Assembly: GCF_014638005.1 (NCBI RefSeq)
Contig: NZ_BMFG01000004.1
Location: forward strand, 124,001 to 188,000
Length of the DNA stretch: 64,000 nt
Direction of reading: 5' to 3'
Origin: Flavobacterium orientale
GTDB taxonomy: Bacteria; Bacteroidota; Bacteroidia; Flavobacteriales; Flavobacteriaceae
Every line of letters begins with the position of its first letter. Position 1 is the stretch's first letter. The notes under the pieces were generated by a model. That model was not told where the DNA came from. It did not search any database and saw only the letters and a program-made list of their open reading frames with translations. This document shows positions 8,833 through 17,350 of this stretch, one piece after another. A program made the translations under genes and the position numbers.

Positions 8833-10236
8833 TTACAGTGTACTCGGACAAACATAAGCCGTACGTTTAATACCTGTGTTTTTAATCGCGGCATAACCTC
8901 CTTTAACATCAATCACATTGTGATAGCCACGTGCTTTTAAAATGGAAGCGGCAATCATACTGCGGTAACCACCTGCACAATGCACATAGAAATCTTTGTC
9001 TTTAGGGAATTCAGCGATATGGTCGTTTAGAAAGTCTAGAGGTGTGGACGGCACATTTTCAATGTGTTCCGAATTGTACTCACCCGGCTTTCTAACATCA
9101 AAGACAGCGGCATTTTCGTTTATCTTTTGTTCCAGTTCGGTGGCTACTACGGTGGTAACGGTGTCGTATTCTTTACCGGAACTACGCCATGCGTCAAAGC
9201 CGCCTTTTAAATAGCCAATGGCACTGTCATAGCCCACACGGGATAATCGGGTGATGGTTTCTTCTTCTTTGCCTTCGGGGGCTACGATTAGAATGGGTTG
9301 TTTGTAATCTAAAATTAAGGCACCTACCCAGGGAGCAAAACCACCTTCAAGACCGATAAAGATCGATTTTGGGATATGTCCTTTTGCAAATTCATCCTGA
9401 TGACGCACGTCCAGTATCAGAGCGTCGGTATCGTTAGCAACTAACTCAAAGGCAGTGGCATCGAGTGCTTTTGCTTCTTTGATGATGTCTTCTACATTGC
9501 TGTAGCCTTCTTTATTTAGTTTCACATTCATAGGGAAATACGCCGGAGGCGGTAATAAACCATCGGTTACTTCTGCGACAAACTCTTCTTTGGTCATGTT
9601 GGCTCGCAAGGCATAATTGGTTGCTTTTTGTTCCCCAATAGTACCCACCGTTTCTTTACTTAAGTTCTTTCCGCAGGCAGAACCGGCACCATGTGCGGGA
9701 TACACAATAACATCATCGGCTAGCGTCATGATTTTTGTACGCAAACTATCAAACAACAAGCCTGCTAATTGCTCTTGTGTCATGTGTGCGGCTTTCTGAG
9801 CCAAATCGGGACGACCTACATCACCTAGAAATAGCGTATCGCCACTAAAGATGGCGTGATCTTTTCCGTTTTTATCTTTCAACAGATAGGTGGTACTTTC
9901 CATCGTATGGCCGGGGGTATGCAACGCGGTAATGGTGATATCGCCGAGTTGAAAAACTTCACCATCGGTGGCGATATGAGCTTTAAAACTCGGATTGGCA
10001 TTAGGACCGTAAACAATAGTAGCTCCTGTTTTTTCTGCTAAGGTGACATGACCGCTAACGAAGTCGGCATGAAAATGGGTTTCAAAGATGTATTTGATTT
10101 TTCCGTTGACTGCTTCTGTTTTGTCGATGTAGGATTGCACTTCTCGCAGCGGATCTATAATGGCTACTTCACCTTGACTTTCAATGAAATAAGCCCCTTG
10201 AGCTAAACAACCGGTGTATATTTGTTCTATTTTCAT
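8833..10236 (-). CDS. Persulfide dioxygenase-rhodanese fusion (CstB-like)
   Basis: 467 residues with three domains in order: a metallo-beta-lactamase domain (1-240; HFHADFVSGH metal ligands at 54-63, later HTPGHT and PAHGAG), a middle rhodanese domain without the catalytic cysteine (about 250-355), and a C-terminal rhodanese domain with active-site loop CAGGYR (Cys at about 420). This is the layout of Staphylococcus CstB, which oxidises persulfides to thiosulfate. I infer the same role: removing hydrogen sulfide and low-molecular-weight persulfides (here perhaps bacillithiol persulfide, since bshA is present). A palindromic operator lies upstream. Confidence 0.88.
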   Translation of the reverse strand: MKIEQIYTGCLAQGAYFIESQGEVAIIDPLREVQSYIDKTEAVNGKIKYIFETHFHADFVSGHVTLAEKTGATIVYGPNANPSFKAHIATDGEVFQLGDITITALHTPGHTMESTTYLLKDKNGKDHAIFSGDTLFLGDVGRPDLAQKAAHMTQEQLAGLLFDSLRTKIMTLADDVIVYPAHGAGSACGKNLSKETVGTIGEQKATNYALRANMTKEEFVAEVTDGLLPPPAYFPMNVKLNKEGYSNVEDIIKEAKALDATAFELVANDTDALILDVRHQDEFAKGHIPKSIFIGLEGGFAPWVGALILDYKQPILIVAPEGKEEETITRLSRVGYDSAIGYLKGGFDAWRSSGKEYDTVTTVVATELEQKINENAAVFDVRKPGEYNSEHIENVPSTPLDFLNDHIAEFPKDKDFYVHCAGGYRSMIAASILKARGYHNVIDVKGGYAAIKNTGIKRTAYVCPSTL

Positions 10237-10257
10237 AATTCGTTTTATTTTAGATTA

Positions 10258-10301
10258 CAAAAGTAAAGCTGCATGGGTAAGCATACAGTAACATTAGTTA
10301 C
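10258..10301 (-). promoter_or_regulatory. Promoter and 14-bp palindromic operator of the persulfide operon
   Basis: On the minus strand TACTTTTG (10265-10258) fits the -7 consensus TAnnTTTG. No -33 TTG is present; instead the perfect palindrome GTAAC-ATTA-GTTAC (10288-10301) is centred 33 bp from the -7 centre, near -40. That is the position of a class II activator such as a Crp/Fnr-family protein. A closely similar arrangement precedes the peroxiredoxin gene at 62178-62221. Confidence 0.55.
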
Positions 10302-10367
10302 AAAGATACGGATTTTTGAAAAAGATTGAAAGGAATGGTTGTGTTTGGGAGGAAATTGGGAAAGTCG

Positions 10368-10602
10368 GCTGATTTACTGATTTGGAGCTTCGCTCCTTTA
10401 TTGTTGCACAGCGTTCCACAAAGTTTTTTTGCCGCTAAGGAAGGAAGGCACTAAGTGGATTGGGTTGGGGAGCTTCGCTCTTATTTTTTGCCACGGATTA
10501 TACGGATTTTGACAGATTAATACGGATTTTTTTTTCGCTGATTTACTGATTTGGAGCTTCGCTCCTTTATTGTTGCACAGCGTTCCACAAAGTTTTTTTG
10601 CC
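10368..10602. repeat. 66-bp direct repeat in a repeat-rich spacer
   Basis: Two identical 66-bp units at 10368-10433 and 10537-10602, each holding the small hairpin GGAGC-TTC-GCTCC. Between and around them are short degenerate motifs (CCACGGATTATACGG, GAGCTTCGCTC, CTGCCGGCAG) that recur at 12.7-12.9 kb and 17.9-18.1 kb. The whole spacer 10302-10674 shows no credible gene; ORFs here are repeat artefacts. Confidence 0.8.
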
Positions 10603-10674
10603 ACGGACTTGCCTGCCGGCAGCTACGGTGTACCCACATCTTTTACTACTATCCTAACAAAGTGCTATGTTTTG

Positions 10675-11217
10675 CTAAAGTGCTGTTTGGGAATAGTTCT
10701 TGGTGTTTTGTTCAATCGCTTTTTTGAGATTGGAAAGATTCGTTTCTTCCTGTTTCTTTAGTGAACTTCCCATTAATGCCAGTATAGATTTTGAAAATAT
10801 TCCATTTCCTGCTGCTGTTGTGATGGAATGAATTTTTGTTTTTCCATCAACGGAAGTAGTTCGTACTTCATAATCCATATCCATAAAATCAGATTCATAT
10901 TTCATAGACATCATTTCATTTGGTTGGATGTCCGTTATTGTTTCTTTAATGGCCATAGTTTCTCCGTTATTGTCAAAATAAACCGTTGACACTGCTCCTA
11001 TAGTTCCCGGAGTACCACTATTATGTTCAATTCTTTGAAAGCCGGGCAGCCATTCCGATAATTTTTCAGGGTCTTGCAGTACGTCCCACGTTTCAGTCAC
11101 CGGTTTATCCACTACTATTTCACATTCATAGGTTGCTTTTGGTTTTATCAAACCCAAAACTAAAAATCCAATAATCAGGATTCCGATAATTACTAAGGCG
11201 TATTTTATATACTTCAT
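10675..11217 (-). CDS. SRPBCC (START-like) family protein, membrane-anchored
   Basis: 180 residues: an N-terminal transmembrane helix (6-25, YALVIIGILIIGFLVLGLI) then a START/Bet v1-like domain (about 28-170; start YECEIVVDKPVTETWDVLQDPEKLSEWLPGF is typical of polyketide cyclase/SRPBCC proteins). Such folds bind hydrophobic ligands; the ligand is unknown. The gene stands alone, with a consensus -7 element (minus TATATTTG, 11337-11344) about 120 bp upstream. Confidence 0.8.
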   Translation of the reverse strand: MKYIKYALVIIGILIIGFLVLGLIKPKATYECEIVVDKPVTETWDVLQDPEKLSEWLPGFQRIEHNSGTPGTIGAVSTVYFDNNGETMAIKETITDIQPNEMMSMKYESDFMDMDYEVRTTSVDGKTKIHSITTAAGNGIFSKSILALMGSSLKKQEETNLSNLKKAIEQNTKNYSQTAL

Positions 11218-11336
11218 GATGTTTACTTTTAATTATTATTTTATGGTTTTATGGTCGGAAAATTTGTTGTGTTTGTTCATGTTGTTTTTTGTTTGGCGTG
11301 GGGTTGGTTGTGGGGGTTTATAACTAACCTACAGTT

Positions 11337-11344
11337 CAAATATA
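11337..11344 (-). promoter_or_regulatory. -7 promoter element
   Basis: Minus-strand TATATTTG, exact TAnnTTTG match, upstream of the SRPBCC gene and implying a leader of about 110 bases. Confidence 0.5.
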
Positions 11345-11384
11345 GGTAACTTTTTTGAGGATTTAAAAAATTTTTATGGGTAAT

Positions 11385-11566
11385 GCGTAGGAGGTCCCTT
11401 CCGCCTAGGCTGGATAAAATTTCGTCTTCGACATCCCGCGGGATGACAAAATTTGAGGGTAAACTGGGGGTGACTTTGATTATGGGATCCCTCCTTGCGT
11501 CGGGATGACATAGCGTGGTAAACTGGGTGGGGAGTTGCCTACTGCGTAGGGTATTCCTAATTCCTA
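11385..11566. repeat. Dispersed CTGCCTACTGCGTAGG / CGACATCCCGCGG repeat fragments
   Basis: Several pieces of a repeat seen more intact at 34747-34874 and 35311-35390: GTAGGAGGT, TTCGTCTTCGACATCCCGCG, GGGATGACA and TTGCCTACTGCGTAGG. They are scrambled and mutated here. The spacer 11218-11575 contains no gene that I can support. Confidence 0.65.
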
Positions 11567-11602
11567 ATTAAAAAAAGCCCTCAACCGAAGTCAAGAGCTT
11601 TT
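11567..11602 (-). terminator. Minus-strand terminator with G-U pairs
   Basis: Read on the minus strand: AGCTCTTGAC-TTCG-GTTGAGGGCT then a T run. The stem pairs fully only if G-U wobbles are allowed, so it acts on the minus transcript only. It is downstream of the lipoprotein gene 11697-12563; a sister copy lies at 18064-18087. Confidence 0.8.
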
Positions 11603-11696
11603 GAACCAACTCAATTAGATTTATAGTATACGATGCAGAGCTTTGTGTTTGTTTTTACGGAAACTCTAGGTTGTGTGGGCAAAAGGGTGTGTTGAT

Positions 11697-12563
11697 TTAA
11701 TTGTAATAATAAAAAACTTCTGTGGTGAGTAGGTTATTATTGGCGGCTGCATTGATATAGGTTGATTTATAATATTCGATAAAGTTGTTTTCATTAAAAT
11801 CGGTTTGATAGGTGGTGCTGACGCTATTGGTGGTTTCATTATTTCTTTTGAAATAAAAATTACCTTCTTCCGCCATTTTTAGTAATGAAAGACCCAATAA
11901 AACCGTATTATTCAATTCCGTTGTAGATTTTAAAATAGTTGCCGGTTTAGCAACCGGATAGTAGTCAAAACTTATTGTGTTCACCGAATTCGTATATTCG
12001 ATGGGTCGCAATCCATCAAAAAGCAACGTGCCTTCTGTTATTGTAGTAGGATCAAAAGTTGTTGGTCTGTTTTCTTTAAAAATCAGTCCTTGATTGTTTT
12101 TGAAATAGGTTCCCACATACGAAACGGTTTGATCTATCAGATTCATGGCTTCAACCGTTACAGTCTCATCAGCAGTATAACTGTAGGATATCGCCAGAAT
12201 ATTTTCAGGAATTAGTTGTTTTCTGCCTGTAATTCTGCCTTGACTATCATAGGTTTCCTCTCTGTGCTCTGTGACTTCTCCGCTCACAGTAAAGGTTTTA
12301 TAGGTTTTTGTAGTACCATTGGTCGTAGTTACTTTTCTATGTGTCCATTCCTCCAGATGATTAAAAATAGTGTCGGCTACTATTTCGTTATTTGAAAAAT
12401 ATTGGACTTCTTTAGTAAGAGCTTCCGCATTCAAGGATTGCGTTCGTACAATGACTCTTTTGTGTAAGGTCATTGCATTCGGATTGTTGGTAGTTTCAGC
12501 ATCATTGCTACATGAAAAAAACGATGCTACTAGTAAGCCGAGAAATACATTTTTAAGTTTCAT
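11697..12563 (-). CDS. Hypothetical lipoprotein
   Basis: 288 residues from ATG 12563, chosen because it opens a type II signal peptide (MKLKNVFLGLLVASFFSC, lipobox SFFSC). An in-frame ATG 14 codons upstream lacks this. The mature protein is Thr/Asn-rich with repeated beta-type segments (EETYDSQGRITGRKQL, IEYTNSVNTISFDYYP) loosely resembling YD-type beta repeats found in Bacteroidota outer-surface lipoproteins. No known domain is recognised. It ends at a minus-strand terminator. Confidence 0.72.
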   Translation of the reverse strand: MKLKNVFLGLLVASFFSCSNDAETTNNPNAMTLHKRVIVRTQSLNAEALTKEVQYFSNNEIVADTIFNHLEEWTHRKVTTTNGTTKTYKTFTVSGEVTEHREETYDSQGRITGRKQLIPENILAISYSYTADETVTVEAMNLIDQTVSYVGTYFKNNQGLIFKENRPTTFDPTTITEGTLLFDGLRPIEYTNSVNTISFDYYPVAKPATILKSTTELNNTVLLGLSLLKMAEEGNFYFKRNNETTNSVSTTYQTDFNENNFIEYYKSTYINAAANNNLLTTEVFYYYN

Positions 12564-12643
12564 AGGTTTTGAAATTAGGTTATACTGAATAGTATTTAAT
12601 TTCAAAAAAGGTTGCGTGGGTTTTTAAAAAAGAGATAGTGTAG

Positions 12644-12960
12644 GGACAAGTCGCGACTTGTCCGTACGGGACGTATAGGGTGAAAATCAGTGGCAAATAA
12701 AATCCGTCCCAATCCGTATAATCCGTATAACCTGCCTACCGGCAGGCAGGTCCGTGGCCAAAAAAAAAGCGAAGCACTCCCCCAATAATCCTTGTGCCTT
12801 CCCATCTTCGTGGCAAAAATAATTTGTGTAACCTGCTGGCAGTCCGTAGCAAAAAAAGAGCGAAGCTCCAATTAGTACATTCGTGGCAAAGAAAAAAAGC
12901 CAAGCTTCCACTCCTAAAAAATTCTCAATTCCTACTTCATAATTCCCCTCCAACCCCCAA
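12644..12960. repeat. Palindromic intergenic repeat cluster
   Basis: Starts with the perfect 20-bp palindrome GGACAAGTCGCGACTTGTCC (12644-12663) and a 28-bp tail shared, with one mismatch, with 15357-15384. Then come CCTGCC-TACC-GGCAGG, several CCGTGGCAAAAA and GAGCGAAGCTC-type units. ORFs in this stretch are low-complexity artefacts. The spacer 12564-13014 holds no other gene. Confidence 0.8.
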
Positions 12961-12978
12961 AAAAACAACTTAAAAATG

Positions 12979-12986
12979 TATATTTG
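12979..12986 (+). promoter_or_regulatory. -7 promoter element of the antiporter gene
   Basis: TATATTTG, exact TAnnTTTG match, 28 bp before ATG 13015. It overlaps the longest-ORF start (12976), which therefore cannot be the real start. Confidence 0.65.
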
Positions 12987-13014
12987 TGAAAACCAACTAA
13001 ACACTATCTATTCC

Positions 13015-14496
13015 ATGAACCTAACCATCGAAAACATACTCTTAGTGGGCTCGCTTCTCCTCTTTGTCAGCATTATTGTTGGCAAAACTTCCTATAAATT
13101 CGGAGTGCCAACACTACTCCTTTTCCTTGCCATTGGTATGTTAGCAGGTTCAGACGGCATCGGGGGCATTCATTTTGACAACCCCAAAGTTGCTCAGTTC
13201 ATCGGAATAGTATCCTTGAACTTCATCTTGTTTTCCGGAGGTCTCGACACCAACTGGAACGCTGTAAAGCCCATACTCAAAGAAGGAATTGCCCTTTCCA
13301 CCCTGGGTGTTTTATTCACCGCACTTTCGCTGGGTACTTTTGTGTGGCTGGTGACCGACTTCACCATTTACGAAAGTATGCTATTGGGTTCTATCGTATC
13401 ATCAACCGATGCTGCAGCTGTATTCTCCATTTTACGTTCCAAAAGTCTCGCTCTAAAAACCAACTTACGTCCCACCTTAGAATTAGAAAGCGGAAGTAAT
13501 GACCCTATGGCTTATGTACTTACCATTGCGTTTCTAACCCTGGTAGTCCATCAAGACCAAAGCTTTGCTTCCATCATTCCGCTATTTTTCCAGCAAATGA
13601 TTTTAGGAGCTATTGCGGGTTTTGGATTTGGTAGGTTAAGCAAAATCATTATCAACAGAATCAAACTTGACTTTGAAGGGCTTTATCCTGTTTTAGTTAT
13701 TGCCTTAATGTTCATCACCTTTGCCACTACTGACTTTGTTGGCGGTAATGGCTTCCTCGCCATCTACATTTGTGCGGTTTACTTGGGCAACCAGGAGTTG
13801 ATTCACAAAAAAACCATCCTTAAAATGTACGACGGTTTGGCTTGGTTGATGCAAATCGTTTTGTTCTTAACCTTGGGGTTATTGGTCTATCCTTCCGAAG
13901 TGTTCCCGTATATGGGTATCGGTTTACTAATTTCCGTTTTCCTTATACTTGTTGCTCGACCCATTGGCGTTTTCCTCAGTTTGATTTTCTTCAAAATGCG
14001 ACTCCGTCGCCGCTTTTACATCTCGTGGGTAGGCTTGCGTGGTGCGGTTCCTATTGTATTTGCCACCTATCCCCTTTTGGCCGGCATTGACAAAGCACAT
14101 ATGATTTTCAACATCGTCTTCTTTATTTCCGTAACTTCGGTACTGATACAAGGTACTACCTTATCCGTAGTGGCAAAGTGGTTGCATGTGGCCTTACCCG
14201 AAAAAGCAAAGCCCATTTCTGAAATTGACAAACTCATTATCGACCTCCCCAAATCGTCGTTACAGGAATTTGAAATCAGTCCTGATTCCAAAGCTGTAAA
14301 CAAACGAATTGTAGATTTGAATTTTCCACACTCCGCTTTTATCATCATGATTAAAAGAAATGAAGTGTACCTCAGACCAGGGGGTTCTACTATTATTGAA
14401 GCTCAAGACCTCTTGATGGTGTTAGCCGACAAACAAGAAGATTTTAGTAGCGTAGCTGCCTGTCTTGATAACCGAATAACCACTCTAAAAGTGTAA
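13015..14496 (+). CDS. K+/H+ antiporter, NhaP2/CPA1 type
   Basis: 493 residues: about 12 transmembrane helices of the Na+/H+ exchanger fold (residues 5-385) followed by a cytoplasmic TrkA-C (RCK-C) domain (about 405-490), the layout of NhaP2/CvrA potassium/proton antiporters. Motifs include FSGGLDTNW, SSTDAAAVFSILR and ELESGSNDPMAY (ion-site acidic residues) and WVGLRGAVPI. The start at 13015 follows from the promoter position. It is three bases from the downstream universal stress protein gene, so co-transcribed. Confidence 0.92.
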   Translation: MNLTIENILLVGSLLLFVSIIVGKTSYKFGVPTLLLFLAIGMLAGSDGIGGIHFDNPKVAQFIGIVSLNFILFSGGLDTNWNAVKPILKEGIALSTLGVLFTALSLGTFVWLVTDFTIYESMLLGSIVSSTDAAAVFSILRSKSLALKTNLRPTLELESGSNDPMAYVLTIAFLTLVVHQDQSFASIIPLFFQQMILGAIAGFGFGRLSKIIINRIKLDFEGLYPVLVIALMFITFATTDFVGGNGFLAIYICAVYLGNQELIHKKTILKMYDGLAWLMQIVLFLTLGLLVYPSEVFPYMGIGLLISVFLILVARPIGVFLSLIFFKMRLRRRFYISWVGLRGAVPIVFATYPLLAGIDKAHMIFNIVFFISVTSVLIQGTTLSVVAKWLHVALPEKAKPISEIDKLIIDLPKSSLQEFEISPDSKAVNKRIVDLNFPHSAFIIMIKRNEVYLRPGGSTIIEAQDLLMVLADKQEDFSSVAACLDNRITTLKV

Positions 14497-14499
14497 CCC

Positions 14500-15318
14500 A
14501 TGAAAAAACGCTTTATCGTATTGATTGACTTTTCAGCCTATTCCTTAGACTTGCTGCAGTATGTATGCGATTGGAGCAACCAAGTGGACGCAGAAGTACT
14601 GCTGTTGCACCAAACCCTTGTGTTTGTTCCGGCTCTTGCTGACAATGAAACCCGAAAACAAATTGTCTTTCAAACCAATACCGATGCCCTGATACAACTA
14701 AAAGCTTTGGTAACCGACAACCACATTCAAACCGGTAAAATCTCTTTTTATGTGACCGAAACCAGTTTGAACACCACCTTAGAACGACTATTAGCCGATC
14801 CATTCGAGAACTTACTTTTTGTGGGGCTGAAACGCACCGCACGTATCAAACAATTGGTTTTAGGTAGTGTTGCCCTTCAGGTCATAGAAAAAAACAATAA
14901 CTGCGTGGTAGCCCTACCTGCAGCAATAACCAAATTCAACCACCCGCGAATCTTGGTCGCTGTTACGGAAAAACACCCGTTGAATATTCTTGAACTTAAC
15001 AATTTCCTCAAGTTTGTTGACTCGGATACCACACAGATTACCTTTTTTTACTTAGCCAAACCGAACGAAAAAACCACCGGAATCGAAAAACAACTCCGGC
15101 AACTGTCTGAATTGTTTGCGGACCGCTTTACCACGGACTACACCCTATTTGAGGGTGACAACCCATTTAACGACATCAAAAACCTCATCAACAACAAAAC
15201 CGATGAACTCTTAGTGGTGCAGAAAGGCACCCGTTATTTCACCGACCAACTTTTTAGAAAGTTTATGGTAAGTGAGTTGGTGTATGAAGGAGAAACGCCG
15301 CTGGTAGTGTTGCCTTAG
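14500..15318 (+). CDS. Universal stress protein (UspA family, two-domain)
   Basis: 272 residues, with an N-terminal Usp domain (KKRFIVLIDFSAYSLDLLQYVCDWSNQ, then LFVGLKRTARIKQLVLGSVALQVI) and a diverged second Usp-like half (about 150-272) ending FRKFMVSELVYEGETPLVVLP. Three bases after the NhaP-type antiporter, so translationally coupled; Usp proteins often bind ATP and modulate neighbouring transporters. The ATP-binding glycine motif looks degenerate, so nucleotide binding is uncertain. Confidence 0.8.
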   Translation: MKKRFIVLIDFSAYSLDLLQYVCDWSNQVDAEVLLLHQTLVFVPALADNETRKQIVFQTNTDALIQLKALVTDNHIQTGKISFYVTETSLNTTLERLLADPFENLLFVGLKRTARIKQLVLGSVALQVIEKNNNCVVALPAAITKFNHPRILVAVTEKHPLNILELNNFLKFVDSDTTQITFFYLAKPNEKTTGIEKQLRQLSELFADRFTTDYTLFEGDNPFNDIKNLINNKTDELLVVQKGTRYFTDQLFRKFMVSELVYEGETPLVVLP

Positions 15319-15336
15319 GGTGCGTATTATTTGTAG

Positions 15337-15384
15337 GGACAAGTCGCGACTTGTCCGTACGGGATGTATAGGGTGAAAATCAGT
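15337..15384. repeat. GGACAAG palindrome copy with shared tail
   Basis: Perfect 20-bp palindrome at 15337-15356 plus the 28-bp tail (15357-15384) that matches 12664-12691 with one mismatch. It lies 18 bp after the UspA stop codon, between convergent genes, so it may act as a transcript-end hairpin. Confidence 0.8.
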
Positions 15385-15401
15385 AGTCCGAAACATTCCA
15401 C

Positions 15402-16007
15402 TTAGGGCTTGTATGGTCTTTCATTAAAATTATCCTTGTAGTAGTCTGCTATGATAAAAAACTGTTCGTCAGTCAAAAGAATGGCATGCAAGTCGTTGCC
15501 TCCATAAAGTAAATAAAACTGTTCGTTACTGTCATTTGCTTTCAAAATTGTATTTACTTTTCTGAAGAAGTTTATCGGTGCAGTACTCCAAAACGTATCG
15601 TTGTCTAATTCCAGCTGCGTGTAAAGTTGTATCGGTTGGCCATTAATTAAAACTTCAAAAGAATCATAATTGTCATTACTTTTTTTAACGGTAAGGCTGC
15701 TATTTCTTTTAGCCAGTATCGTATTGAGATTGGGAAGAAAAAAGTCAAAACTGAATTCAGCGAGTGCTTCGGCGTCAATGTGTGCGGTTTTAAAAAGAGC
15801 AGCGTCATAAATAGTGAATGCGTTTAGCAGTTCCATTTTCAAACTGTCAACCTTTGTACTGTCGGCATATTTCAGGAAGTCCTTTTCAATAAGTTCAGCC
15901 GCATGATTTCTTTTATCTGATGGTACTATATCGTCATTTTTTATCGGAGCATTTTGTTTACAACTGAATAAAAAAAGAATGTAAAATAAAAGTGATAGTT
16001 GTTTCAT
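15402..16007 (-). CDS. Hypothetical lipoprotein
   Basis: 201 residues. Type II signal peptide MKQLSLLFYILFLFSC with lipobox at Cys16. The mature part is acidic and helical at first (HAAELIEKDFLKYADSTKVDSLKMELL), then mixed alpha/beta with FWSTAPINFFRK and FYLLYGGNDLHAILLTDEQF. No recognised domain and no conserved operon partner. Probably anchored in the inner leaflet of the outer membrane. Confidence 0.72.
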   Translation of the reverse strand: MKQLSLLFYILFLFSCKQNAPIKNDDIVPSDKRNHAAELIEKDFLKYADSTKVDSLKMELLNAFTIYDAALFKTAHIDAEALAEFSFDFFLPNLNTILAKRNSSLTVKKSNDNYDSFEVLINGQPIQLYTQLELDNDTFWSTAPINFFRKVNTILKANDSNEQFYLLYGGNDLHAILLTDEQFFIIADYYKDNFNERPYKP

Positions 16008-16084
16008 TTTATTTCGGTTAAGAATTCTAAAATTGGTTTATAGCATTACTTGTAACGAACTTTAATTACTTTCAAAACCCTTAC

Positions 16085-16131
16085 CCTGATTTTGTTTGCC
16101 CCAACCTGCCTAGGCAGGAGGCAAAATCAGG
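16085..16131. repeat. Nested palindromic hairpin
   Basis: Outer arms CCTGATTTTG / CAAAATCAGG, next TTTGCC / GGCAAA, inner perfect palindrome CCTGCCTAGGCAGG. The nested stems could form one long imperfect hairpin downstream of the exchanger gene, so it may help end its transcript. Confidence 0.65.
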
Positions 16132-16173
16132 ATACTGGTTTTTTCCTAGCACAGTTCTTCCTGTTCTACAACT

Positions 16174-17130
16174 TTACTGTATTTCCTTCATCACCAAATA
16201 CGTGGTATACAAAAGATAAAACCCCAACAAAATACTTGCTTCCCAACGGTCTAATCGTTTTCGTTTTCCGGTGAGCATGGCCAGTAGAAGAAAAACGGTA
16301 CCGCCCATTAAAATATAAAGATCTAAATTAAACTTGGGGTTGTATTCAATGGGCATAATCAGACCGCTGATGGAGAGAATCAAAAGGATATTGAAAATAT
16401 TTGAACCAATCACATTACCAATGGCTATATCGCTGTTCTTTTTTGTGGCGGCTATAACGGACGTAACTAATTCGGGTAAGGATGTTCCTGCCGATACGAT
16501 GGTTAACCCAATTATTTTTTCACTCACACCTAAACTAGCGGCTATTTCAACGCTGTTCACCACCACCATTTGTCCTCCAATAATCAAAAGAGCCAATCCG
16601 ATGAGAATAAGTCCCCAGATTTTATACGTTGCTTTCAGCACTACTTCCACTTCAACAGTGGGTTCCGATTTCATTTGACGGAAAACATAATACAGAAAGA
16701 GGAAAAACAACACAAGCATGATAAGACTATCCACTCGGCTGAGGTAACTTGGTGTTGAAAAAGTAAAATCGTTTAGTAAAAATAACAGCAGGATAGCGAC
16801 ACCTAACGAAATTGGAATTTCCTTCCATGCTGTTGAAGATTGCACGGAGATGGGTAGAATTAATCCCGAGATACCGAGTATCAGAAATAAATTAAAATTA
16901 TTACTTCCAATGATGTTGCCCAAAACAATATCGGAATAGCCATTTACAGAGCCAATACTATTCACTACCAGCTCGGGAGCGGAAGTACCGAAGGCAACAA
17001 TCGTTAAACCGATGGCTAAATCGGAGACTTTGTATTTTTTAGCTACTGCCGCAGCTCCGTCAACCAGCCAATTGGCTCCAAAAATCAAGAAAACAAATCC
17101 GATTACTACTAACAAAATTGGAATTATCAT
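16174..17130 (-). CDS. Calcium/sodium antiporter (CaCA family)
   Basis: 318 residues with about ten transmembrane helices in two inverted halves, as in YrbG. The two alpha-repeat signatures are GLTIVAFGTSAPELVVN (about 43-59) and GLTIVSAGTSLPELVTS (about 203-219), each followed by IAIGN/IVLGN-IIGSN-type ion-site segments. It exchanges Na+ for Ca2+ across the inner membrane. A minus -7 element (TACATTTG, 17157-17150) lies 20 bp upstream of the ATG and confirms the start. Confidence 0.94.
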   Translation of the reverse strand: MIIPILLVVIGFVFLIFGANWLVDGAAAVAKKYKVSDLAIGLTIVAFGTSAPELVVNSIGSVNGYSDIVLGNIIGSNNFNLFLILGISGLILPISVQSSTAWKEIPISLGVAILLLFLLNDFTFSTPSYLSRVDSLIMLVLFFLFLYYVFRQMKSEPTVEVEVVLKATYKIWGLILIGLALLIIGGQMVVVNSVEIAASLGVSEKIIGLTIVSAGTSLPELVTSVIAATKKNSDIAIGNVIGSNIFNILLILSISGLIMPIEYNPKFNLDLYILMGGTVFLLLAMLTGKRKRLDRWEASILLGFYLLYTTYLVMKEIQ

Positions 17131-17149
17131 GTACTTTCTAATTTACACC

Positions 17150-17157
17150 CAAATGTA
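17150..17157 (-). promoter_or_regulatory. -7 promoter element of the Na+/Ca2+ exchanger
   Basis: Minus-strand TACATTTG, exact consensus match, 19 bp upstream of the start codon. Confidence 0.6.
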
Positions 17158-17350
17158 TATAAATGTAGTTAATTCTGTTTGTTAATAGTCGGTAATTTTA
17201 CAGGTGATCATACAACATCCCTCGCAATTAAAAAAAACTCTCGCAAAGTCGCAGAGAGGTAGAGCCGCAAAGTTCTTAAAACTTAATAGTTAGAAGCTTG
17301 GCGACTTGGCGACTCGGCGAGAAAATAAACAGCTACTTACACTATTCTAA

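Noticed and set aside
10398..10761. ORFs in the 66-bp direct repeat region
   Set aside because: Repeat-derived, start inside the hairpins, overlap the SRPBCC gene.
12602..13004. Minus-strand ORFs of 89 and 105 residues
   Set aside because: They translate the palindromic repeat cluster; composition is not protein-like and they cover the antiporter promoter.
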